From positions 1 through 64,000 of the forward strand of contig SCQT01000170.1 of assembly GCA_004322015.1 (NCBI GenBank): a stretch of 64,000 nt of DNA, in the 5' to 3' direction. Position 1 is the first letter of the stretch; every line of letters starts with the position of its first letter. Under the pieces are notes generated by a model. The model made no database searches and had not been told where the DNA came from. It saw only the letters and a program-made list of their open reading frames with translations. Shown here in pieces: positions 26,801-35,332 of the stretch. Origin of the DNA: Chitinophagaceae bacterium. Lineage in GTDB: Bacteria > Bacteroidota > Bacteroidia > Chitinophagales > Chitinophagaceae. The translations under genes were made by a program, and so were the position numbers.

Positions 26801-27096
26801 TAGCCGATGTAAGAAATCGCCAGTGTATCACCCCTGCCGGCGGTTAAGGTAAATCGTCCGGATTCATCTGTAACTGTACCTGCAAGAGAACCTTTTACCC
26901 CAACTGAAACTCCCACCAGGGGTTCTCCATTATTGGCATCCGTTATTCTGCCTGATACCTTTTCGCTTTGGGCATCGGCGAAAAAGATACCCAAAAGCAT
27001 CATGACTGTTGTCAGATAAAGCCATTTCGGGACAATACGGATTTTTGGAAAAGAAAGGTTGCCCCCGCCTTCCTGTTTCGTGTACTGCTGTCTCAT
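23887..27096 (-). CDS. SusC/RagA TonB-dependent outer-membrane transporter (SusC2)
   Basis: Outer-membrane importer, 1069 residues. Signal segment (WLYLTTVMMLLGIFFADAQ, about 26-44), carboxypeptidase-regulatory-like domain (VSGRITDANNGEPLVGVSV), TonB-box-like LDQVVVIGYGEMKKSDL, plug (PLYVIDGVQI, GAAGANGVVLITTKRG), and barrel with terminal SFSLGADF. No STN domain. The gene follows GH31 after a 174-bp spacer of simple AT repeats. Confidence 0.95.
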   Translation of the reverse strand: MRQQYTKQEGGGNLSFPKIRIVPKWLYLTTVMMLLGIFFADAQSEKVSGRITDANNGEPLVGVSVGVKGSLAGTVTDESGRFTLTAGRGDTLAISYIGYNKLNYIVSNGEPVHIRLKQNFSQLDQVVVIGYGEMKKSDLSSAQVTVTAKQLDRTINTTFDQALQGRAAGVYVSSSSGQPGAAPSLIIRGLGTLTQSAQPLYVIDGVQIRPSGVSDDPYNHPPGFSNELSTINPSDIASINILEGPSATAIYGAAGANGVVLITTKRGTAGSTKISVSSTIALQDKPKHIAVMDLPQYAKFRNEMAAAGGTATDPSFADPSILGPGTDWQNALYRRTLLQKDQFSLSGGTQQTTFYLSGEYFNQEGIAPGSGFKRYSTRLNVDNQTRKWLKMGANLNVGYTTEKVNTTNAGIIQLALQQNPSIPVKNPDGTWGGPSNTQFQYTNPVMLATIDNDYNKRLEFMGGVYADITPVKGLTIHNDFNTNVEYFNYYTFHPGYTAGGYIVPQTAATASRTATNNYWWSVNNRIQYHFNQEKNDITLMASHEAQAWTYESLYGWRQNFVTNEVQELSGGDATNISNVQNNSSKSAGSQESYFGRLNYVYNNKYILQATYRADGNSNFGANNRWGYFPSLSVAWRISQEDFMKGLSAINDLKLRFEIGESGNAGGAGGVYAALQTVPTPWGTGFLSQKIPNPNLKWETDKTTDLGFDLHMFNSRLEVIADAYVKKSTNLITVNTYPFALGGDISYSAGYIQWPTVNAGSMQNKGIDLTVNTVNIDNHGLEWNTGLTFSLNRNKITSLMNTINPDWSATQVQFVSEVGEPASMITGYIAQGLFQNYKDITAHAIQTSNGVMTVSPQGTWPGDIKFKDINGDGIINQNDRTIIGNPWPKFTFGFNNSFSYKNFNLNIFMQGSVGNDIVNYPRYTNEIPGNTGTYGNYYESAINVAIPSSYSLSDSSAVVLTNPGHQIPRLAPGDPNGNARMSQWFVEDGSYLRVKNVTFSYNFPQKWVSHLAMTGLRAALSVQNLLTITGYKGYDPEVGMVNYGGTLMVGIDTGRYPSTRMYSFSLGADF

Positions 27097-27129
27097 ATTA
27101 AAGCGGTTTTAGTAGTTAGAAAGTTATGA

Positions 27130-27215
27130 TTGGCTTTTATGGTTAAATTGTTCTATGGTTACATTGTTTTATGGTTTTATGGTTCTATAGTTTTATAGTT
27201 TTACAGTTTTATGAT
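27130..27215. repeat. Simple repeat of TTCTATGGTT/TTTTATGGTT units
   Basis: About eight degenerate 9-12-bp units built on TATGGTT and TATAGTT between GH31 and SusC2. Low-complexity spacer; no gene and no promoter box seen. Confidence 0.6.
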
Positions 27216-27270
27216 CCTGAAAATCCTGGATGGTTGCATGGTTATATCGTTTCGTGATTCGATCATCCAC

Positions 27271-30192
27271 TTATTTCATTTTTACGGTTATACCCTCTCC
27301 ATTATAATGTATTATCTTATCTGCTGAGGCATTAAAATCCAATGCTTTCGGCTTATCCGGACTGACCCACTTTATTCTGAATATCCTGTCTGGCAGCATA
27401 CCTTTAAAGAAACCATGCCTTTTTCCAATGGTGAGTGTATGATCTTTTTCTTTGTATGAAAATGGAATAACAGCGTAGGCACCTTTCTCATAATCATAGC
27501 TTACCCCATCATCTTCATACAAATCAAATTGTCCGTTTTCACCGGTATAAACATATAGGGTAATGGTATCGGCAGATTTTTGCATGGCATATTGCAAATC
27601 GGGGCCAAAAGGAATGATAGCGCCTGCTTTAACGAATACAGGCATTCTGCTGAACGGCGCATCGGCATTGATCCATTGCCCCCCCCCGAAATCTTTTCCG
27701 TCATATAAGTTGTACCAATTTGTTCCGATGGGTAAATACACAGAACGTGTTCTTGCTTTATACGTATATACAGGACTGATCAGCAGATCAGGACCAAACA
27801 AGTATTCATCCGTCATATTTTTTGCTACACTGTCCGCAGGAAAATCCATAGCCAGCCCGCGCATGATGGTGTAATTATCCAGATAAACTTCCCCGGCAAG
27901 CGAATAGATATAAGGTAATAACCTATACCGAAGCTTATCGTAATATAAAATGCTTTCATACGCGGGGCTACCCGGAGGCGCTACATTAAAAGGTTCACGA
28001 TACGGCGCCTGTCCATGCGCGCGGAACAAAGGACAAAAAGCGCCAAACTGATACCAGCGTGTCATTTGTTCCCGCCATTCTTCTAAATTCTGTTTGTCCG
28101 GATGAAGAAAACGTGTTTCGGTAGCAAAGCCTCCGATATCCATAGTCCAGTAAGGAATACCCGACATGGAAAAACTGATGCCGGCTGCAATCTGGTTTTT
28201 CATATCACGCCAGGTAGCGCCAATATCACCGCTCCAGGTAGAAGCCGCATATCGCTGGCTGCCGGCAAAAGCGGAACGCGTTAAAATAAATACCCGTTGA
28301 TCGGGCTTTACGCTGCGTTGTCCTTTATAAAATGTCTTATCATTTTCTAACGGATAGGCATTAAAATATTCCGTAGAAGGACCTAAAGCGGTCGGATCCA
28401 TTAATTGTTTTCTCTTTTTTAAGGTAGAATTGGATAAAATATCCGGCTCACTGGCATCTAACCACCAGGCATCTACACCCAAACTGAATAAATTTTGATT
28501 CACCAAATTCCAAAATGCTTCCCTTGCGTTTTTATTAAAAGCGTCATAAAAAGTAGAAACATATCCCACCCAGTCCTTCGTGCTGTCTTCCACATTCTGC
28601 TTATACAGCCAGTTTTTATCCCAAAATTCTTTAAATGGTTTTGAGCTGGCGTAAAACTTCGGCCAGACAGAAATCATAAAATGAACATGGTACCGGTTAT
28701 GCAAAGAATCTATCATCGCCTTCGGATCGGGATAGCGCACCGGATCAAACTGCTGACTTCCCCATTGATTTTTTTTCCAGTAAAACCAGTCTTGTACAAT
28801 ATTATCTAGAGGGATATGCAACTGCCGGAATTTCTCCACAATATTTAAAATCTCCTTTTGCGAATCATAATGTTCGCGGCTTTGCCAGAAGCCATAAGCC
28901 CACTTCGGCAGGATAGGCGCTTTCCCTGTAAGTGTCCGGTAACCGCTGATCACACTATCCGTGTTTCTTCCTGCAATAAAATAATAATCAATATCCGGGC
29001 CCATTTCAGAGCTAAAGGAAATTATATTTTTTACTAATACTGACCCGGGCTTTTTCCATTTTAATGAAAGAAAAGACTGTTCTCCGTCAGGAATCCATTG
29101 TACCTTGATAGCATATTTTTTATCTTTTTCCATGGGAATATCCAACACTGTTTCGGCAGGATTCCAACTTTGACGCCAGGCCCCTGCCCCCAGCCTCCCT
29201 TTTATCCCCCCAGAGGGGGGATAAAATAATGTATTATTTATCCGAACTTTTATGTAACCTCCCCAATACAAATCAAAATGATGTACACCCGAATAGGGCG
29301 AAGAGATATAGCCCCTCCATTCCACAGAAGAAGGGGGGGTCAAAGAAAATCCTTTAGGAAAACCAGATAGAGCTGACAAACAAGCGTAGTCAATCTTTTT
29401 TTCATTCCTTGTAACGGGATCTGTTTCATTCTTCAGATTAGAAGAATAAACAGCCGTTAATCCTCCCGGAACACCCTTCTCATTATATAAATGAAGAGAA
29501 TCCAACGGTAAATATGGTTTCGGACTACCAAAACGTGTGATAGAATTATTGTCCCATAAAATGCCATAACTGCCGTCAGCCATAGCCGGATAGCCGGGGG
29601 AAACGATAAAAGGCACAAGTGCCTCCGAATTGTGCTGGGCCATCAGGATGTCCTTTCCCTGCAGGTTGGTAAAACCTAACTGATTTTCGCCTAATCCGTA
29701 AAGCGCATCATGATGCACATTCCCCAATTCCTGCCTGACAGCATAAGTATGAACATCCTCCACTATTTCGGGAGAGAAAGATTGTCCTCCGCCGGTTTTT
29801 TCTTTTAATATAATCTTACCATCCGCATTCAAATATTGGATTTGTCCATCAGCCAAAGAAACGGACACTTTCAGGAAAGAGGTACTCAATATAATATGAG
29901 AACCTTCCACCGACACACTCCAGGGTACAGAATGGAATACTTTCTTCAAAACCATCAGGCTGGGCTTACCGGAAAAAGAATCTGCCGGGCTGGCAGTCAC
30001 CCTGACAATATGTGAATTAATTACCTGAAGGCGAAGAAGATGCGTAGAATTTTCATGGCTTTTGAAAGTGAGTAGAATACCATCTGGAATTTTCTTCCAT
30101 TGAGCATTTTGTGCTATCACCTGATCTGATAAAAATGCCAGGCTAAAAACTATTAATATTACCCTGAAACAGTGTAAATAATTTCGCTTCAT
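27271..30192 (-). CDS. GH31 alpha-xylosidase-like glycosidase with PA14 insert
   Basis: Releases alpha-linked terminal xylose or glucose. 973 residues: signal peptide (VILIVFSLAFLSDQVIAQ), N-terminal GH31 beta domain (YGLGENQLGFTNL), a PA14-type domain inserted at about residues 230-390 (WRGYISSPYSGVHHFDLYW), the catalytic barrel with nucleophile Asp in WWLDASEPD, GDIGATW and WTMDIGGF, and a C-terminal DUF5110-like part (YVYTGENGQFDLYEDDG). The WLDASEPD context and the PA14 position are as in characterised alpha-xylosidases. Within the PA14 domain (DNA 29179-29222) lies a GC-rich coding palindrome like that in GH115. First gene of the SusC2 group; a TACATTTG box is 32 bp upstream. Confidence 0.9.
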   Translation of the reverse strand: MKRNYLHCFRVILIVFSLAFLSDQVIAQNAQWKKIPDGILLTFKSHENSTHLLRLQVINSHIVRVTASPADSFSGKPSLMVLKKVFHSVPWSVSVEGSHIILSTSFLKVSVSLADGQIQYLNADGKIILKEKTGGGQSFSPEIVEDVHTYAVRQELGNVHHDALYGLGENQLGFTNLQGKDILMAQHNSEALVPFIVSPGYPAMADGSYGILWDNNSITRFGSPKPYLPLDSLHLYNEKGVPGGLTAVYSSNLKNETDPVTRNEKKIDYACLSALSGFPKGFSLTPPSSVEWRGYISSPYSGVHHFDLYWGGYIKVRINNTLFYPPSGGIKGRLGAGAWRQSWNPAETVLDIPMEKDKKYAIKVQWIPDGEQSFLSLKWKKPGSVLVKNIISFSSEMGPDIDYYFIAGRNTDSVISGYRTLTGKAPILPKWAYGFWQSREHYDSQKEILNIVEKFRQLHIPLDNIVQDWFYWKKNQWGSQQFDPVRYPDPKAMIDSLHNRYHVHFMISVWPKFYASSKPFKEFWDKNWLYKQNVEDSTKDWVGYVSTFYDAFNKNAREAFWNLVNQNLFSLGVDAWWLDASEPDILSNSTLKKRKQLMDPTALGPSTEYFNAYPLENDKTFYKGQRSVKPDQRVFILTRSAFAGSQRYAASTWSGDIGATWRDMKNQIAAGISFSMSGIPYWTMDIGGFATETRFLHPDKQNLEEWREQMTRWYQFGAFCPLFRAHGQAPYREPFNVAPPGSPAYESILYYDKLRYRLLPYIYSLAGEVYLDNYTIMRGLAMDFPADSVAKNMTDEYLFGPDLLISPVYTYKARTRSVYLPIGTNWYNLYDGKDFGGGQWINADAPFSRMPVFVKAGAIIPFGPDLQYAMQKSADTITLYVYTGENGQFDLYEDDGVSYDYEKGAYAVIPFSYKEKDHTLTIGKRHGFFKGMLPDRIFRIKWVSPDKPKALDFNASADKIIHYNGEGITVKMK
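29179..29222 (-). repeat. GC-rich coding palindromic element, copy 2 (in GH31)
   Basis: On the coding strand: ATCCCCCCTCTGGGGGGAT, then AAAAGGGAGGCT, then GGGGGCAGGGGCCTG, encoding PPSGGIKGRLGAGAW. It has the same internal order and reading frame as copy 1 and lies inside the PA14 insert. Confidence 0.72.
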
Positions 30193-30223
30193 CAGCTTGA
30201 TTTGATTAAAATATAATTCACTT

Positions 30224-30231
30224 CAAATGTA
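30224..30231 (-). promoter_or_regulatory. -7 box of the GH31-SusC2 transcript
   Basis: TACATTTG on the minus strand, an exact TAnnTTTG match, 32 bp before the GH31 start. No clear -33 element, as expected for an activator-dependent PUL promoter (inference). Confidence 0.5.
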
Positions 30232-30362
30232 AAGCATGATGAGAGTGCCCGTGGTACCGTTTTGTTGCGAATGAGGGTTAATTTTGTAAAGTGTCAGGGT
30301 CTAAAATGATAAGGAAATGGGTATGATTTGTAAAGGGAAGTACATCTTTGAAAAAAATGGTT

Positions 30363-30599
30363 ATGGAAACATTGACAATAGGTGAATTTAAAGCCCATTT
30401 TTCCGAGGTATTGAAAAAAGTGCAGGAAGGGAAAGAAGTCGCCATTTCCTATGGGAAAAAAAAGGAAATCGTAGCCAGGCTGGTTCCAAAAGCGACCGCT
30501 AAAAAAACCGCCAGGAAATTAGGAATGTGGGATAAAAAAGGAAGAGTGATATTTCATTCCGATTTTAAAATGACTGAAGAAGAAATGCTCGGCCTATGA
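30363..30599 (+). CDS. Phd/YefM-family antitoxin
   Basis: DNA-binding antitoxin that would neutralise a PIN-domain toxin. About 78 residues; METLTIGEFKAHFSEVLKKV is the standard family start, and the KKKEIVARLVP strand follows, then a toxin-binding tail. I chose 30363 by family alignment; 30357 (ATG) and 30348 (TTG) are in-frame alternatives. Its stop overlaps the start of the vapC remnant (ATGA), the usual coupling. Since the toxin partner is truncated, the antitoxin is now effectively alone. It lies between two large minus-strand genes of the xylan locus. Confidence 0.85.
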   Translation: METLTIGEFKAHFSEVLKKVQEGKEVAISYGKKKEIVARLVPKATAKKTARKLGMWDKKGRVIFHSDFKMTEEEMLGL

Positions 30600-30865
30600 A
30601 TTATTTACTGGATTCTCATTATTTGCTTTGGGCTATTGCCGATTCTAAAAAAATATCGGGAAAGATAAAAGATATCATTGTTCAACCTGAGAATAAAATT
30701 ATCGTCAGTGCATTAAGTTTCTGGGAAATATCATTGAAAACAGCATTAAAAGAAATATACATCCGAAGGATTAAAAGTGATCGGATGAATTTGTATCAAA
30801 GCCCTGCTCATTTCCTTTCTTTTCTTTCACATATTCTGAAGGCAGCATGGCAAACGCTTCCTTAA
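30596..30865 (+). pseudogene. vapC PIN-domain toxin, 3'-truncated
   Basis: The first 55 or so residues match a VapC RNase toxin: MNYLLDSHYLLWAIAD carries the first active-site Asp, and VSALSFWEISLKTAL carries the conserved Glu. Family proteins are about 125-130 residues and need further acidic residues in the second half. Here the similarity stops near 30765 and the frame continues antisense into the 3' end of the HTCS gene, giving a nonsense tail. The toxin is therefore almost surely dead. The truncation point coincides with the HTCS end, marking a recombination junction. Confidence 0.8.
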
Positions 30866-33800
30866 AATATTTGGTGAAATATTTCGGGTTATTAAATCCG
30901 GTTTCATACGCGGCCTGAGAGACATTCATTCCTCTTTCCAATAAGCCGGCTGCCCGTTTCAACCGGACGATGCGGATAAATTCTACCGGAGTTTTACCCG
31001 TAATCGAAACCATTTTCTTATACAAGGTAACACGGCTCACATATAATGACCGGCTGAGTTCTTCGACGGAAAAATCCGGATTGGAAATATTTTTTTCAAC
31101 AATAGCTTTGGCATCCTCAATAAATTTTTCATCAAGGGAAGGAAACTGAGTTTCAGAAGGGCTGATATTCACCTTAGGAGCCTCCGCCTTATGCTGGTGC
31201 TTCTTTTCGGCTAACAGATTACGGATACGCGCCAACAATATTTCAAAATTAAATGGCTTTACGATATAATCATTGACGCCCGCTCTGTAACCTTCTATAC
31301 GTTGCTCTTCCGAGCCGCGGGCAGTCAGTAAAATAACCGGTATCTGCGCAGTTCTGGAATCGTTCTTTAATCTTTTGGACAGATCAATGCCATTCATTTC
31401 GGGCATCATAATATCGCTCACGATCAGGTCGGGCTTTTGGGAGAGCGCTGTCTCCCATCCTGATTTTCCATCGGAGGCTTCTGTCACGTTAAAATAAACG
31501 GATAAATTATCTTTTAAATAAAAACGAAAATCCTCATTGTCTTCTATCAGCAAAAGGGTATATTTTTTCCGGTGAGTTTTTAAAGTCGGCTCCTGCCTTA
31601 TTCCTGCAGTGAGAGGAACGGAAACTGCTTCTTTCTTTTCTTCTTTTAAACCGGCGCCGGTGGCAGAAGTCTCCACAGGAAGCAATATCGTGAAGCAACT
31701 TCCTTTTCCCGGTTCGCTTTCCACGCTGATGGTCCCTTGATGCAATCTGACGAATTCTTTAGTAATCGCTAACCCGATCCCGCTACCCGGATTCACTACA
31801 GCAGGCGGCATGTCATGCTGAAAGAACCGCTCAAAGATCTTTTCCTGCTTTTCAGGAGGAATGCCGATGCCGGTATCTTCTACTTTGATACGGAGAAAGG
31901 TCCCTCCTTGGTCTCCCCCAATTAGGGGGGAAAAGATATCCAATGATACAGTGATGGTTCCATTTTCCGGAGTGAATTTAAAAGCATTGGAAAGCAGGTT
32001 GAAAAGGATACGTTCCAGTTTATCGCTGTCAAAATGAGTAACGAGAGTTTCAAGGAAAGTCTCGATAGTAAAATGTATATTCTTTTTATCAGCTACATCC
32101 GTAAAGGAATAAACTATTTCTTTAATGAATCGTATCATATCGCCTTTAACAGGGGTCAGTTTTATCTCCTGTACTTCGAGCTTCCTGAAATCAAGGAGCT
32201 GGTTTACCAGATGCAATAAGCGTCTCGCATTCCGGTGAATGAGCTGGAGTTGTTTTTTCAGATTTCCATCTTCAGTTTGATTCAGCATACGCTGGAGCGG
32301 TGTTAAGATGAGCGTGAGCGGTGTCCTGAATTCATGGCTTATATTGGTAAAAAAACGGATTTTCATCATATCCAACTCATGCATTCGCTGCGCTTCGTGT
32401 TGCTGGTGTTCTATCTGGAAATTCATCCTTGCCCTGTACAAAAGAATGTTACGGGCAATGTATAACATCCCAATAACCACTAATGCATAAATAATATATG
32501 CCCAGATCGTTTTCCAGAAAGGCGGCAATACAATTACCTGAATAGTAGCTTCCTGATTTCCCCGGATACCGTCATTGTTGGATGCCTTTACCCTGAAAAC
32601 ATATTTACCCGGATCCAAGTTGGTATAAGTAGCTTTATGAGTATTCCCATTCGAATAAATCCAGCCGGTATTGAATCCGTCCAATTTATAAGCATATCTC
32701 CCTTGTCCGTTGCCGGCTTGGTTGTTATCCGGATGATCATATCCCAACGCAGCAAATACGATAGAAAAATCATTAGCTCCGTAAGGCAAGGTGATAGATT
32801 TTGTTTCGGTTATGGAACGGGTCAGGATAATATGCTTTTTTATTTTTTCACCTATGGAAATGCTTTTATTAAAAATCTGCAGATCGGTGAATACTATAGG
32901 AGGAACATATTTATTAATGATGATCTGGGAAGGGTCGAACAAGTTGAATCCATTGGCTCCCCCAAAGATGAGATATCCGTCTTTTGTTTTCAGCGCAGAT
33001 TTATCATTAAATTCTCTCCCCTGCAATCCATCCGATTCATTATAGTTAAAAAAAGAAAACTTATTTCCATGAGGACCTATTGTCGCAGTCATGCAGGATA
33101 AACCATTAGGAGTTCCCAACCAAAGGCGGTGTTCATTATCCTCCAATAGGGTAAGAATAGTATTATCAGGCAACCCGTCCTGAATATATAAGGAATGAAA
33201 TTTTTTAGTGGCTGCATCAAAATAATCTAATCCCTCACGCGTACCGACCCATATCCATCCCCGGCTGTCCTGAAAGATCGTGTTGATATTATCATTACTG
33301 AGGCTGTTAGGGTCCCCGGAAATATGATTATAATAAGTCACTTTCCCTGTGTGAAGGTCTATTACCTCAATACCCCCCGCCGTTCCAACCCAGAGATTTC
33401 CCGATCTGTCTTCAGTGATTACAGACACATACGACAACTGAGTGGAACCATCCCGTTTGCCCAGTGCATGAATAAACTTTTTAGTTCTTCTGTCAAATTT
33501 ATCCAGTCCTCCGCCAAGAGTTGCAATCCACAGATCACTGTTTGTGTCCTCAAAAATATCCCATACGCTGTTATTGCTCAGGCTGCTGGTATCACCTTCA
33601 ATATGATAATAATGTGTAAAGGTTTTCCCGTCAAAGCAGTCCAGTCCACCCAGGTAAGTACCTATCCAGAGCTTGTTTTCGTCATCCAGATACAAGCCTA
33701 CTACTACATTATTACACAGACTATTCGAATTGCTTTTTTCATGTAAATACTGCTTGTAGGTGTTATTCTTCCGGTCAAAATAAATTAACCCGCCGCCGTT

Positions 33801-34967
33801 CGTTCCGATCCATAAATTACCATTTTTATCTTCCACAAAACGGTTCACGTCCTCGTAAGGCAGGCTGCGAATATTGCCAGGATCATGGCTGTACAAAGGG
33901 AAACGATCGAATATCTCATTGTAATAACTGATCCCTTTTTTGTAAGTGCCTACCCAAATAATTCCCGAATTATCTTTATATAAAGCGTACACACTGTTCT
34001 GCGAAAGGCTGTTCGGATCTTCAGGATTATGCATCAGATAACGAACCGAAAAATCTTTTTTATTGATCAGGTTAATGCCTCCGTGATCTGTTCCCACCCA
34101 TATTATTCCTTTCTTATCCTGGACAACTCCATAAACCACATTATTATTCAAACTGATTTTACCAGCATCTTTTGCAAAATGTACAAGCTGATGCGACACA
34201 GAACTGAAATAATATAAACCTGAAGTGGTTCCCGGAGCATATATCCATAAATCATTCTGCCGGTCAATAAATATATTATATCCCAGGCTATCCACCTTCA
34301 CGAGTTTAAATAAGGTGTCGGTACGATACATTATACGCCGATCACTCGCATCTAATTCCTCTATTATCCCATTATTATGTATGACCCACAAATGACCGGA
34401 TGAGTCAAATCCCGCATCCGTTATATGATTATCTGATAGGGAATTAGCAGTCTTCCCCCCTATATGGACAATTTTTTCAGAATGAGCATCATAACGGTAT
34501 AGACCGATCCCTGCATAAATAAACCAGTAATTTCCATCCTGATCTTCTATCACAGCATGCACTGTTCCCTGTGGCAGATGCAATGATCGTAAATACGCAT
34601 CTTCATTTCTGTCAAAGGCCTCCGTAGCGGGATCGTAAATATCGCTGCCGTTACGGGTGTTGATCCATAACTTGTTATCCGGTAATTGGAAAATGCCTTC
34701 TATGTAATTGTCGCTCAGGGAGGTGGAATCCTTCGTATCGTGGCGGAATATCTTAAAAGAATATCCATCGTATCTGTTCAAACCCGACATGGTGCCAAAC
34801 CATAGAAATCCTTCGTTGTCTTTCAGAATACAATTAACCTGATTGTGCGAAAGCCCGTCATTAGCATCCAGATGCGTAAATTGTAATTGTCCCGGCTGGG
34901 AAAATCCTTTCTGGCAGGCAGGCAGCAGGAAGAAAAGAAGTAAAATATGTCTATAGACGACGTGCAT
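30771..34967 (-). CDS. Hybrid two-component system regulator (HTCS)
   Basis: One-protein sensor, kinase and transcription factor that turns on polysaccharide loci when a periplasmic oligosaccharide binds. 1398 residues: signal peptide (ILLLFFLLPACQKGFSQ), two seven-bladed propellers of Reg_prop repeats (LWIGTNGGGL, IWVGTYKKGI and others, about 30-700), a Y_Y_Y domain (YAYKLDGFNTGW), one membrane helix (TIWAYIIYALVVIGMLYIA), HisKA with His in FFTNISHEFRTPL, HATPase (NAFKFTPENG, DTGIGIP), a receiver with Asp in VSDIMMPEMNG, and an AraC-type helix-turn-helix. A GC-rich coding palindrome (31897-31931) sits inside the HATPase domain between two strands. It lies just upstream of GH31 on the same strand and probably controls the locus. 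Confidence 0.95.
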   Translation of the reverse strand: MHVVYRHILLLFFLLPACQKGFSQPGQLQFTHLDANDGLSHNQVNCILKDNEGFLWFGTMSGLNRYDGYSFKIFRHDTKDSTSLSDNYIEGIFQLPDNKLWINTRNGSDIYDPATEAFDRNEDAYLRSLHLPQGTVHAVIEDQDGNYWFIYAGIGLYRYDAHSEKIVHIGGKTANSLSDNHITDAGFDSSGHLWVIHNNGIIEELDASDRRIMYRTDTLFKLVKVDSLGYNIFIDRQNDLWIYAPGTTSGLYYFSSVSHQLVHFAKDAGKISLNNNVVYGVVQDKKGIIWVGTDHGGINLINKKDFSVRYLMHNPEDPNSLSQNSVYALYKDNSGIIWVGTYKKGISYYNEIFDRFPLYSHDPGNIRSLPYEDVNRFVEDKNGNLWIGTNGGGLIYFDRKNNTYKQYLHEKSNSNSLCNNVVVGLYLDDENKLWIGTYLGGLDCFDGKTFTHYYHIEGDTSSLSNNSVWDIFEDTNSDLWIATLGGGLDKFDRRTKKFIHALGKRDGSTQLSYVSVITEDRSGNLWVGTAGGIEVIDLHTGKVTYYNHISGDPNSLSNDNINTIFQDSRGWIWVGTREGLDYFDAATKKFHSLYIQDGLPDNTILTLLEDNEHRLWLGTPNGLSCMTATIGPHGNKFSFFNYNESDGLQGREFNDKSALKTKDGYLIFGGANGFNLFDPSQIIINKYVPPIVFTDLQIFNKSISIGEKIKKHIILTRSITETKSITLPYGANDFSIVFAALGYDHPDNNQAGNGQGRYAYKLDGFNTGWIYSNGNTHKATYTNLDPGKYVFRVKASNNDGIRGNQEATIQVIVLPPFWKTIWAYIIYALVVIGMLYIARNILLYRARMNFQIEHQQHEAQRMHELDMMKIRFFTNISHEFRTPLTLILTPLQRMLNQTEDGNLKKQLQLIHRNARRLLHLVNQLLDFRKLEVQEIKLTPVKGDMIRFIKEIVYSFTDVADKKNIHFTIETFLETLVTHFDSDKLERILFNLLSNAFKFTPENGTITVSLDIFSPLIGGDQGGTFLRIKVEDTGIGIPPEKQEKIFERFFQHDMPPAVVNPGSGIGLAITKEFVRLHQGTISVESEPGKGSCFTILLPVETSATGAGLKEEKKEAVSVPLTAGIRQEPTLKTHRKKYTLLLIEDNEDFRFYLKDNLSVYFNVTEASDGKSGWETALSQKPDLIVSDIMMPEMNGIDLSKRLKNDSRTAQIPVILLTARGSEEQRIEGYRAGVNDYIVKPFNFEILLARIRNLLAEKKHQHKAEAPKVNISPSETQFPSLDEKFIEDAKAIVEKNISNPDFSVEELSRSLYVSRVTLYKKMVSITGKTPVEFIRIVRLKRAAGLLERGMNVSQAAYETGFNNPKYFTKYFKEAFAMLPSEYVKEKKGNEQGFDTNSSDHF
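31897..31931 (-). repeat. GC-rich coding palindromic element, copy 3 (in HTCS)
   Basis: On the coding strand: TTCCCCCCTAATTGGGGGAG, then ACCAAGGAGGGACCTTT, encoding FSPLIGGDQGGTF. It is shorter than copies 1 and 2, lacking the GGGGGCA part, but in the same frame. It falls in a loop of the kinase ATP-binding domain. Confidence 0.65.
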
Positions 34968-35332
34968 TTAAAGCTTTTGCAAGCAACAGCCACATTAATT
35001 TGCATTAAATGTACGACAAAGGTTCGAATAGGAAGGCCCAATGTTAATCATAGTTTATTACTAACATCTTATTCCTCTCAATTTCCACTTTTACTACCTG
35101 AATGTTAAAAAAGCATAACCTGTTTTACATTTTCTAAATTTACTAAGAAGATATAAGACAGGCTATAGCAAGGGCCTGTTTCTTTTATTTCAAATGAAAT
35201 ATATTTTGAATATTTTTTAATTTATTAAATATCATATTACAGAATATCTAAAATATGTAGCTCTAACTAAGTTATAATTTGACAATTTCTAAAATTAGAT
35301 AGTTTTGCACCACACCAAAACTTACTTTCGTC
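34968..35332. other. Divergent intergenic region, HTCS/pckA
   Basis: Contains the pckA promoter (separate entry), a short ACAGGC/GCCTGT hairpin at 35158-35179 followed by TTCTTTT, and on the minus strand a degenerate AACCTTTG box at 35017-35024 that may serve the HTCS gene. No small gene is apparent. Confidence 0.5.
35278..35307 (+). promoter_or_regulatory. pckA promoter
   Basis: -33 TTTG (35278-35281), 18-nt spacer, -7 TAGTTTTG (35300-35307); both match the Bacteroidota sigma-A pattern. The pckA ATG is 25 bp downstream. Confidence 0.7.
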
